Source: Candidatus Zhuqueibacterota bacterium
GTDB taxonomy: Bacteria > Zhuqueibacterota > Zhuqueibacteria > Thermofontimicrobiales > Thiofontviventaceae
DNA: 40,228 nt
Direction of reading: 5' to 3'
NCBI GenBank assembly: GCA_016931935.1
Contig: JAFGDW010000275.1
Location: 1 to 40,228, forward strand
Positions within the stretch are counted from its first letter, which is position 1. Each line of letters begins with the position of its first letter. Below, piece by piece: positions 1 to 7,001 of this stretch. The notes under the pieces are model-generated. The model worked only from the letters and a program-made list of their open reading frames with translations, was not told the origin of the DNA and searched no databases. Made by a program: the position numbers and the translations under genes.

Positions 1-1
1 G

Positions 2-36
2 ATTCCTGTCCCGCCGGAATTTGGCGGGACAGGAAT
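2..36. repeat. Intergenic palindromic repeat
   Basis: Perfect inverted repeat: ATTCCTGTCCCGCC at 2-15 is the exact reverse complement of 23-36, with a 7-base loop. There is no T-run on either side, so it looks like a dispersed intergenic palindrome and not a simple terminator. The gene it might belong to lies outside the window. The following 37-179 is A+T-rich and shows no gene. Confidence 0.8.
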
Positions 37-179
37 GACATACTTTTAATTTTGTAAAAGTTGAACAATTTATTTAATTCAGAATCCTAAGTTGATGGAT
101 TTATTTAGAATTTCGGTAAGAACAGCATAGATATAAAATGAGTTAGCCCGCAGACATCAATAATGCACAAAGAAAATAG

Positions 180-755
180 ATGAGTAAAATAATGTCAGAA
201 GAACAACAAATGAGAAAAGTTGTTTTTGCAATTAATATCACGATAGACGGCTACTGTGGCCACGAAGAGATGATCGGTGCTGACGACGAATTGCACGAGT
301 ACTTCACTGGGCTCTTGCGTGATTCAGGCGTTGAAATTCTCGGACGCAACACGTATCACTTGATGTATCCGTACTGGCACGATGTCTCAGAGAATCAATC
401 GGAAACGAAAGCGACCAACGAATTCGCACGTACATTCGATTCCATACCAAAGATTGTCTTTTCAACGACGATGAAGCGCGTAGAGTGGAACAACACGACG
501 CTCCTTCACTCAAATCTTCGAGATGAGATTATGAAGTTAAAACAACAGCCAGGAAAGAATATTTCCATTGGTAGCCTGAACATCGCATCGCAAGTTGCCC
601 AATGGAATCTCATCGACGAGTATCACTTTGTCGTTCACCCGATCATTGCGAGAAAAGGTCCCCGCTTGTTCGAATCGGGCAAGAACCTTACATTAAATCT
701 TGTCGGGTCTAAAACATTTCTGTCGGGAGCTGTTGCGTTAAATTATAAGAAATGA
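180..755 (+). CDS. Dihydrofolate reductase / RibD C-terminal-domain family protein
   Basis: 191 residues. The core starting MRKVVFAINITIDGY at 210, followed by the ILGRNTYHLM segment, the ISIGSLNIASQ stretch and a VVHPIIARKGPRLFE strand-loop, is the usual layout of the DHFR/RibD C-terminal family (YyaP/YwjB type), which has an NADPH-binding Rossmann-like fold. Substrate is unknown; most of these proteins are not true folate enzymes. The start is uncertain: 180 gives a 10-residue N-terminal extension, 210 gives the family's normal beginning, and neither has a clear Shine-Dalgarno. The gene stands alone and is followed 75 bp later by an attC-like structure, so it may be the payload of an integron cassette, in which DHFR-family genes are common. 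Family call is firm; cassette status is inference. Confidence 0.85.
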   Translation: MSKIMSEEQQMRKVVFAINITIDGYCGHEEMIGADDELHEYFTGLLRDSGVEILGRNTYHLMYPYWHDVSENQSETKATNEFARTFDSIPKIVFSTTMKRVEWNNTTLLHSNLRDEIMKLKQQPGKNISIGSLNIASQVAQWNLIDEYHFVVHPIIARKGPRLFESGKNLTLNLVGSKTFLSGAVALNYKK

Positions 756-830
756 TTCTTTATGGAAACCAAAGGATTATGGTGACAACAGAGAGTCTTG
801 AGATCGTCGCATTTAGTGGCGCTTTTGCGG

Positions 831-958
831 GTTAACACAGCGTGCAGTGGACAGCAGGGAGCCGCCGCGTTTTTTGGCAGTTTTCAACACATCAGCAATA
901 TCCCGTTGGCGGAGCCTTGTCCGCGTCCCGCCTTGCTGCCACTAACGCATGCCGTTAC
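831..958 (+). other. attC-like imperfect inverted repeat (possible integron cassette recombination site)
   Basis: About 128 bp with complementary ends. The left end reads TTAAC-ACAGCGTGC-AGTGG-A-CAGCA and the reverse complement of the right end reads GTAAC-GGCATGCGTT-AGTGG-CAGCA, giving a long stem broken by unpaired bases, including an extrahelical A on one arm only. A right-end CGTTAC, a left-end TAACA core, a length within the attC range and a position just downstream of a cassette-type gene all fit an attC site. No integrase or attI is in the window. Partly inference; a degenerate repeat is the alternative. Confidence 0.5.
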
Positions 959-1005
959 ACTACATCAAAATTAAATAAACAACTAGTACTAGGATAGATT
1001 TATAA

Positions 1006-1662
1006 GTGATTATAAAAGGGTACAGGCCGATGAAATATAATCCCAAAGCGGGTAACCACAAGGGTTACCCCGACAGAAAATCAATCCGTTTGAAAGGATA
1101 CGATTATTCCCAGCCAGGGAAGTATTTTATAACAATTTGTACCCAATATCGGAAATGCCTGTTTGGCGACATCATAAATGGGGAGATGAAATTAAATGAT
1201 GCGGGAGCAATGGTGGAACACGAATGGATCGCATTACCCCGGCGTTTTCCCAATATCCGATTACACGAATTTATCATCATGCCTAACCATTTCCATTCCA
1301 TATTGGAAATCGTCGCCCCAACGGTTGGCCCAACGAATTCATCAATCGTTACCCCAACGAACGGCGAAACGCCCTCCCCAAAGGGAAAAATAGTGGGGGA
1401 TATGGTTGGCGCGTTTTAATCCATCGTTACCGTTGAATATATACGGGGCGTTAAAACAAAAAATTGGCAACCATTCAATAAAAAATTATTGCAGCGCAAT
1501 TATTGGGAACACATTATTCGAAATGATCGTGAATTCTATAACATCAGCCAATACATTTAAAAGAATCCGAAAAAATGGCAGTTGGAAAAATTAAACGGCG
1601 GCGGAGGAAACAAAGTGATGGACGATGCAGCGCCGTACGGAGAAGAAAAATGGATGATTTAA
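1006..1662 (+). pseudogene. REP-associated tyrosine transposase (RAYT / Y1_Tnp, IS200-like), broken
   Basis: The frame shows the RAYT signature: SIRLKGYDYSQPGKYFITIC near residue 30, the HUH motif in IIMPNHFHSIL, and after a low-complexity PT-rich linker the C-terminal VEYIRGVKTKNW and LLQRNYWEHIIRN blocks, then QYI-KNPKKWQLEKL. The same reading frame is interrupted by TAA at 1417-1419 (after VGAF) and TAA at 1558-1560 (after SQYI); there is no frame change. Intact RAYTs have a Lys or Asn at comparable places, so single substitutions probably made both stops. Reading continues in frame to TAA at 1662. Such single-copy transposases act on REP palindromes and are usually domesticated. Start taken at 1006; 1030 is an alternative. 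Confidence 0.85.
1050..1070 (+). repeat. REP-like palindrome inside the RAYT reading frame
   Basis: GGGTAACC (1050-1057) and GGTTACCC (1063-1070) form a perfect 8-bp hairpin with loop ACAAG, inside the 5' end of the transposase gene, where it encodes the NHKGYP segment. RAYTs recognise short palindromes of this type, so the gene may carry a copy of its own substrate. Confidence 0.55.
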
Positions 1663-1976
1663 ATTCGAATATCGAATTTTACAACGTTAAGTTGGCAGCT
1701 TCGCAGATCGAAAATTCCAAATTATTAAATAGTAAATTCCAAATAATAACCAAATTTCAGATTCCAATGCCAAAATAGTCGAAGATACGAGCAATTCATG
1801 GCTCAGTTTAGATTTTTGAATTTTCCCCAACGCGATATTGTTTGATTAACTTAATGTTGTAGTATTAATCACTCGACAATCAATTGGCAAGCAACACAAT
1901 CAAAATAGATGTCAACCATGAAAACGAAACGGTCTGGCTGACAAACATTGAGTAACAATTAAGAAAAGAAAGCAAC
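1663..1976. other. Gene-free A+T-rich spacer
   Basis: No credible coding sequence. 1705-1775 holds degenerate short repeats of the form AAATTCCAAATAATAA, resembling decayed simple sequence. The era promoter must lie here or further upstream, but no convincing -35/-10 pair could be picked. Confidence 0.5.
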
Positions 1977-2885
1977 ATGGAAAACATAACCTTAACAGAC
2001 TACACCAACTACCACAGCGGCTATGTCGCTTTGGTCGGCCAACCAAATGTTGGCAAATCCACATTGATGAACCAATTGCTGCAAATCAAGTTGTCGATTG
2101 TCACACCCAAAGCGCAGACAACGCGGCACCAGATTCTTGGCATTCTCAATGAGCCAAATTATCAGATCGTATTTCTTGATACGCCCGGCTTAATGACGCC
2201 GAAATACAAACTGCAGGAGCTGATGGTCAAAACCGTGCACCGCGCAGTGGATGACGCGGATATTATCTTATTCATGGTCGAGGCAAAGGATTCGGCTACA
2301 GCGATCGACCGCACGATTCTGGATCAGCTCATCGCCAGCAAAAAGCCGATCCTGCTAGTGATCAATAAAGTCGATGCCATTGGCAAAGCCCGAATATTGC
2401 CGCAGATCGATGCGTATCGTAAACTCCACGACTTTGCCGACATCATTCCTATCTCGGCATTAAATAACGATGGATTGACGGTATTAAAGGAAGCGCTGTT
2501 CAATCTGCTCCCGAAAAATCCGCCGTACTATCCGCCCGATATGCTGACCGAACAGCCGGAACGGTTTTTTGTGGCGGAACTGATCCGGGAAAAAGTATTT
2601 CAACAATATGGTGATGAAATTCCCTATTCCACCACTGTTGTCGTGGATGAATTCAAGGAGCGGAGTGGCGCCAAGGATTTTATCCGCGCCACGATTTTTG
2701 TGGAGCGCCTGTCGCAAAAGGGTATCCTGATCGGCAAAAAAGGCGCCGCCCTGAAAAAAGTCGGTCAAACCGCCCGGCATAGTATTGAACATTTTCTTGA
2801 ACGCGAAGTGTATTTGGAATTGCATGTGAGCGTCAAAGAGAAATGGCGCGACAAGGAAGGGACGTTGCGGGAACTGGGGTACTAA
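1977..2885 (+). CDS. era: GTPase Era
   Basis: 302 residues, the normal Era length. All GTPase motifs are visible: G1 GQPNVGKS (about 21-28), the switch TTRHQ, G3 DTPG, G4 NKVD and G5 ISAL. The C-terminal KH RNA-binding domain carries IGKKGAALKKVG and ends with LHVSVKEKWRDKEG. Era binds the 3' end of 16S rRNA and assists 30S maturation at the membrane. ATG at 1977 is preceded by a purine stretch (AAGAAAAGAAAGC) and not by a strong Shine-Dalgarno. It appears to be transcribed alone; the 3' spacer to the next gene contains A+T-rich palindromes. Confidence 0.97.
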   Translation: MENITLTDYTNYHSGYVALVGQPNVGKSTLMNQLLQIKLSIVTPKAQTTRHQILGILNEPNYQIVFLDTPGLMTPKYKLQELMVKTVHRAVDDADIILFMVEAKDSATAIDRTILDQLIASKKPILLVINKVDAIGKARILPQIDAYRKLHDFADIIPISALNNDGLTVLKEALFNLLPKNPPYYPPDMLTEQPERFFVAELIREKVFQQYGDEIPYSTTVVVDEFKERSGAKDFIRATIFVERLSQKGILIGKKGAALKKVGQTARHSIEHFLEREVYLELHVSVKEKWRDKEGTLRELGY

Positions 2886-2947
2886 ATGCGTCATTTGAAT
2901 TATGATCGAAATTCGATAAAACATTGAATCTAATTTAGCAAAAGAAA

Positions 2948-3030
2948 CTCAATTATCAATTGATAATTGTTAATTCAAATTGGCAGTTTTTAATTGTCAT
3001 TCTCAATTAACAATTGTTCATTATCAATTA
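2948..3030. repeat. A+T-rich palindrome cluster
   Basis: Contains the perfect 18-bp palindrome AATTATCAATTGATAATT (2951-2968), followed by further overlapping AATTG/CAATT units such as CAATTAACAATTG. It lies between era and the SpoIID gene and could fold on either strand. The block argues against the upstream TTG start at 2980 for the next gene. Confidence 0.6.
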
Positions 3031-3057
3031 TACAGTTTCTTGAGAGCGAGTAACCCT

Positions 3058-4713
3058 ATGATGAAACACCGAACCATGATCTATAATAGATTTCACAAGC
3101 TTGTCCCATATGCTATCCTGTTGATGTTGATCAGCGGCTGTAGCATCGTTCCGGTAAAGGAACCGGCGCCGTCTTCTACATCGCTAACGATCCGGGTAGG
3201 AATTGTAGAGCATCAGCAACGCATCACGTTTCAGGCGCAGGATGAGCTGAGTGTGCGTCTGAACGATGGATCGTTGCAGCGTGTGGGAAATGTCGGCGAT
3301 AATTTTGTGGCAACGATCAGCAATGCACGCCCGGCAACCATGGTTTTCCGGTTGTTGGCAGACTCGTACGATGCGAAAGATCGCGCGGAGCAGGAAGCCA
3401 GCCGATTGATGCAGATGAATCTCGCGTCGGTGATCCGGCCGCGGCAACAATTGCATGTCCGCACCGGGCAATTGGAACGAAGTTTCATCTATTATCTTTA
3501 TCTTGAACCGGCGTTTCAAACCGCCGCCGATGCGCAGACAGCGCAGCAAAATCTCCCGTCGGCTCTGCAAACGCGGGTGCGATCGTTCATGGAGCAATTG
3601 CCAGCCGGGACGGTGGTGCTAAAAAATCAACGCACGGCGGAATCCGTTGAAGCCGAAGGCTATCTGCAAATTGCCAGGGGGCAAATTTCTATGGACGTGA
3701 ATGTTGGCGCCGGATTCCACTACGAAAATACCTCCAACCGAACGTACACGCCGGCGATCAATCTCGTTGTCGATGCCGAAGGCGCGTTGACTGTGGTCAA
3801 TGAAATTCCGATGGAGGCGTATATTAGCAGCGTGGTGGCATCGGAAATGAATTCAGAATTCCCACTGGAAGCGCTGAAAGCGCAGGCGATTTGCGCGCGC
3901 AGTTTCACCGTCTCGAAAATTGAAACGCAGCATCCCACCGATCCATTTGACCTGTGCGACGATGTGCATTGCCAGGTGTACAGTGGTGTGTCACGCACAT
4001 CCAAACGAACGGATTATGCAACCCGGGAAACCGCAGGCTACGTAATCATGAGTGGAAACGACGTGTGCGAAACCTTCTATCATTCGGTGTGCGGCGGACA
4101 TACCGAAAGTAATGAAAATATCTGGCAAGGCACTCCCCGCTCATACTTGCGCGGTAGGTTTGATGTGCCGGCTACGGCGTACAATATTCCCGACGATTTT
4201 CTTCAGAATGAAGAAAACCTGGTGCGATGGATGTTCGACAGTCCAAAAGTTTACTGTAATGCTGCCGCTGGTTCAGGTGAAGTACCGTCGTTCCTGGAAT
4301 ACACAAAAAAATATTTCCGTTGGAAAGTAACACTCAGTCAGGCAGAAATCCGGGAAAATGTACGCAAAAATACGGGACAGGATGTCGGCGACATTTTGGC
4401 GATTCGTGCGGCTGAACGTGCCCCCTCCGGCCGGATGAAGCGGATGCGGATTATTGGCGCCAATGGCACGATCATCGTGGAAAATGATTTGCCGATCCGC
4501 AAAGCATTGTCGGTAACACCCCTGTATAGTTCTTGCTTTATCGTGACAGGCGCGGGCAATGTGCCGGCAGAGTTCGAAATAAACGGCGCCGGCTGGGGAC
4601 ATGGCGTTGGCATGTGCCAAACCGGCGCAGCCATGATGGCGCTTGACGACATCTCCTATCGTGATATTCTCACGCATTATTATACTGACGTCAGTTTACG
4701 AAAGATTTATTGA
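3058..4713 (+). CDS. SpoIID/LytB-domain lipoprotein
   Basis: 551 residues from tandem ATG codons at 3058/3061. The N-terminus has a short basic part, the hydrophobic LVPYAILLMLI and a lipobox ISGC, so it is predicted to be a lipoprotein. The middle (about 60-190) is poorly conserved and may hold a SPOR-like fold. The SpoIID core (about 240-550) shows NEIPMEAYISSVVASEM, the ALKAQAICARSF helix, a CDDVHCQVYSG segment, FYHSVCGGHTESNENIW and the terminal GAGWGHGVGMCQTGA. SpoIID proteins are peptidoglycan lytic transglycosylases or their regulators; non-sporulating bacteria use them in envelope remodelling. An upstream TTG in the same frame (2980) was rejected because it falls in a repeat and would mask the signal peptide. 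The next gene begins 1 bp after the stop, so the two are probably co-translated. Confidence 0.92.
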   Translation: MMKHRTMIYNRFHKLVPYAILLMLISGCSIVPVKEPAPSSTSLTIRVGIVEHQQRITFQAQDELSVRLNDGSLQRVGNVGDNFVATISNARPATMVFRLLADSYDAKDRAEQEASRLMQMNLASVIRPRQQLHVRTGQLERSFIYYLYLEPAFQTAADAQTAQQNLPSALQTRVRSFMEQLPAGTVVLKNQRTAESVEAEGYLQIARGQISMDVNVGAGFHYENTSNRTYTPAINLVVDAEGALTVVNEIPMEAYISSVVASEMNSEFPLEALKAQAICARSFTVSKIETQHPTDPFDLCDDVHCQVYSGVSRTSKRTDYATRETAGYVIMSGNDVCETFYHSVCGGHTESNENIWQGTPRSYLRGRFDVPATAYNIPDDFLQNEENLVRWMFDSPKVYCNAAAGSGEVPSFLEYTKKYFRWKVTLSQAEIRENVRKNTGQDVGDILAIRAAERAPSGRMKRMRIIGANGTIIVENDLPIRKALSVTPLYSSCFIVTGAGNVPAEFEINGAGWGHGVGMCQTGAAMMALDDISYRDILTHYYTDVSLRKIY

Positions 4714-4714
4714 G

Positions 4715-5608
4715 ATGGCAATCCTGCTTATTTTTGTCGACGGCATCGGAATTGGTGTTCATGATCCGGAGCATAATCCGTGCACGAATTCACAATTGCA
4801 ATTGTTCAATTCCTTTATTGATCGGCCACGTACAAAACCTATCCCTTTTAACGGCCAAATCAAAGCAATTGATGCCATTTTGGATGTTCCCGGTATTCCC
4901 CAAAGCGCCACCGGTCAAACATCATTATTGACCGGAGAGAACGCCCAGCAAATGCTTGGCCGGCATCTCAGTGGATTTCCCAATGAAAAATTACGACAGG
5001 TCATCGCCGAAAAATCATTACTCCGTAGATTTACGGATGCCGGGAAGAAGGCGGCGTTTCTAAATGCGTATCATCCGCTCGTTTTTGAGATTGGACCGGA
5101 ACAACTGATTCGCAGGCTTTCCGTAACGAGTGTTGCCGTCTGGACGGCTGGATTGCAGTACAAGAGTTTCGATGAGTTGCGCGATGAACAGGCGGTGTTT
5201 CATGATTTTACGAATCGCGATTTGATTGAAAAAGGTTACGAGGTGCCGCAATGGACGCCTTTCAGGGCAGGTGAAGTGCTGGCCACATGCGCTACACACT
5301 ATGACTTTTGCATGTATGAATATTTTAAAACCGATCGAGCTGGCCACAATCAGAATTTTCAATCCGCCGTCGATATTATTTTGGACCTGGAACAATTTAT
5401 TCTTACTGCGGTCTCAGAAATCGATTTGCAGGAGAATACAGTATTGGTAACAAGTGATCACGGCAATTTTGAAGACTTGTCTATAAAATCTCACACGATG
5501 AATCCTGTCCCGCTGTTGGTGTGGGGACAATATAGTGAAAATCTCATTGGGAAGGTTAATTCGATTGTTGATATTGCCCCATTATTAATCACCCTCGAAT
5601 GTCAATAA
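4715..5608 (+). CDS. Alkaline-phosphatase-superfamily metalloenzyme (phosphoglycerate mutase / phosphopentomutase-like)
   Basis: 297 residues. Visible motifs: LIFVDGIGIG at the N-terminus (first metal-binding Asp), SATGQTSLLTG at about 64-74 (nucleophile Thr/Ser region), GRHLSGFP, the DRAGHNQNF segment with Asp and His ligands, TSDHGNFED (metal-binding Asp-His) and a SHTMNPVPLLVW end. This is the iPGM/phosphopentomutase metal-core layout without the large inserted domain of canonical iPGM, so the substrate cannot be named. ATG at 4715 is chosen because it starts the LLIFVDG strand and follows the upstream stop (4711-4713) by one base. The preceding gene encodes an envelope lipoprotein; a shared role is not evident. 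Confidence 0.85.
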   Translation: MAILLIFVDGIGIGVHDPEHNPCTNSQLQLFNSFIDRPRTKPIPFNGQIKAIDAILDVPGIPQSATGQTSLLTGENAQQMLGRHLSGFPNEKLRQVIAEKSLLRRFTDAGKKAAFLNAYHPLVFEIGPEQLIRRLSVTSVAVWTAGLQYKSFDELRDEQAVFHDFTNRDLIEKGYEVPQWTPFRAGEVLATCATHYDFCMYEYFKTDRAGHNQNFQSAVDIILDLEQFILTAVSEIDLQENTVLVTSDHGNFEDLSIKSHTMNPVPLLVWGQYSENLIGKVNSIVDIAPLLITLECQ

Positions 5609-5655
5609 CCATTATGAAACACCGAAGTTGTGAAGATTTTTTTTCAAAATTTTCC

Positions 5656-5684
5656 TTGACACTTGACGATAATTTTTATATAAT
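5656..5684 (+). promoter_or_regulatory. Consensus sigma70-type promoter of the bifunctional nuclease gene
   Basis: TTGACA at 5656-5661 and TATAAT at 5679-5684 with a 17-bp spacer: an exact match to the housekeeping consensus. Transcription would begin near 5691, leaving a leader of about 63 nt. Confidence 0.8.
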
Positions 5685-5753
5685 AAGATTAACTAATACA
5701 CAAACTGTCTGCAAAGGGGAAGCAGCCTGTGAAATTGAGGAGGACTCGTTCTA

Positions 5754-6317
5754 ATGATGATTGCCGTGAGAGTCGATAGAGTCACGTTCGATACGACCAC
5801 TAACCGATTCGTGGTAATTTTGAAAGATGATATCCATAATCGGTGGTTACCCATTGTGGTTGGATCGACGGAAGCACAGGCCATTGCCCTGCAACTGGAG
5901 AAAATCAGCCCGCCGCGCCCGTTGACCCATGATTTAATGAAAAATCTGTTGGAATCAATGGATGTAAGCGTGATGCGTATCATTGTGACAGATTTACGCG
6001 AAAATACATACTATGCAACAATTAGTATAAAATCCGAGACCGATAGCCTCGACGTTGATGCTCGTCCCAGCGATGCGATTGCGCTGGCGTTACGGATGCA
6101 GGCGCCGATTTTCGTTGAAGAAAGCGTGATGAAGCGTGCTGCTATTCACGATCAGGATACCGAAGATGCCGAAGAACGATTGGCTGGTGTCGATCGGATG
6201 GAAGAGTTAAATATTCAATTAAACAAAGCAGTCAAAGAAGAACGATTTGAAGATGCCGCCCGGCTTCGTGATGAAATTCTTGAATTAAAGCGTGAACGGG
6301 ATCCATCGTCATCATAA
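5754..6317 (+). CDS. Bifunctional nuclease family protein (DUF151) with UvrB/UvrC motif
   Basis: 187 residues. Residues about 1-130 match the DUF151/BFN domain: a strand opening VRVDRVTFDTTTNRFVVILK, the LPIVVGSTEAQAIALQLE segment, RPLTHDLM and the VDARPSDAIALALRM helix. About 150-182 is a UvrB/UvrC (UVR) helical hairpin, LNKAVKEERFEDAARLRDEI, in the usual C-terminal place. Homologues have been linked to DNA/RNA cleavage and stress responses, but the exact role is unsettled. A strong Shine-Dalgarno GAGGAGG at 5737-5743 lies 10 nt before the ATG at 5754 (a second ATG follows at 5757). It is a monocistronic unit: exact consensus promoter before it and a hairpin terminator after it, suggesting steady high expression. 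Confidence 0.93.
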   Translation: MMIAVRVDRVTFDTTTNRFVVILKDDIHNRWLPIVVGSTEAQAIALQLEKISPPRPLTHDLMKNLLESMDVSVMRIIVTDLRENTYYATISIKSETDSLDVDARPSDAIALALRMQAPIFVEESVMKRAAIHDQDTEDAEERLAGVDRMEELNIQLNKAVKEERFEDAARLRDEILELKRERDPSSS

Positions 6318-6340
6318 TATAAATTCAGATGTTAAAATTG

Positions 6341-6380
6341 AAGGGATATGCCTGAGATGGTATATCCCTTTTTTATTTTT
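6341..6380 (+). terminator. Rho-independent terminator
   Basis: Arms 6341-6352 (AAGGGATATGCC) and 6359-6370 pair over 12 bp with one G-T wobble, the loop is 6 nt, and a TTTTTTATTTTT tract follows. It ends the transcript of the bifunctional nuclease gene. Confidence 0.88.
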
Positions 6381-6383
6381 GTA

Positions 6384-6550
6384 GCCACGAAGTCTCCAGA
6401 CACAAAGAAACACAAAAAAAGAAGCGAGTCAAATTACCATAACTAAATATTTCTGATTTTGCTTAATAATTAACATGAAACATAATCCATTAGGAAAAAC
6501 AATAATGAAAATCTTTGTGAAACTTCGTGGCTTCGCGTCTGGTGGCGACA
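6384..6550. repeat. Decayed 'GCCACGAAG / CTTCGTGGC' inverted repeat
   Basis: GCCACGAAG (6384-6392) is the reverse complement of 6523-6531. Around both arms are further ACACAAAG / CTTTGTG and TCTGG fragments, as in the dispersed 'CTTTGTGGCTTCGTG' repeats of many FCB-group genomes. No gene is seen in 6381-6980; the rest is A+T-rich leader for the next gene. Confidence 0.5.
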
Positions 6551-6988
6551 CCAATCTAATAAATGGAAATTTGATAAAGTCAAATTTAAAATAATTATAA
6601 AAAACAATTCCCCTGGAAATTTTAGTAATTGACTTTTCTGCAATATTTATGTAAATTCATTTCATGACAACACCGATTTTTTTTCCCGCTTTTAAATTAA
6701 AAATTACTAAAACAAAACTTAAAAGCCTCTCAGAACAAAATATTATGCTTTCAATATTGTGAAAATTAGCACAATGATTGAAATTCGTATTTCGACGTAT
6801 GTGCAAATTATAGAAATGCCAATTTTCTTGTTTTGAATAAAGCCGGATCCCCAGCAGATGTTTTTTCACCTTTTGTCCTGCGTACTGCCAATCTCCATGC
6901 GTTATAATTTTTAAAAATTGAAAACATGAAAACAGAAAACGTACAGAATCTGATTCATCACAATTCAACATTCTTTTAATCACTTAAC

Positions 6989-6994
6989 AGGAGG
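6989..6994 (+). promoter_or_regulatory. Strong ribosome binding site
   Basis: AGGAGG ends 7 nt before the ATG at 7002 and fixes the start of the large secreted protein. Confidence 0.8.
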
Positions 6995-7001
6995 TTGTAA
7001 T

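Noticed and set aside
1417..1560. Stop-codon reassignment or recoding in the RAYT
   Set aside because: Many genes in the window end in TAA, so the two in-frame TAA codons are best read as mutations.
6657..6983. Open frame of 108 codons on the minus strand
   Set aside because: Low-complexity, no recognisable domain and no ribosome binding site; it lies antiparallel in the leader of the 7002 gene.
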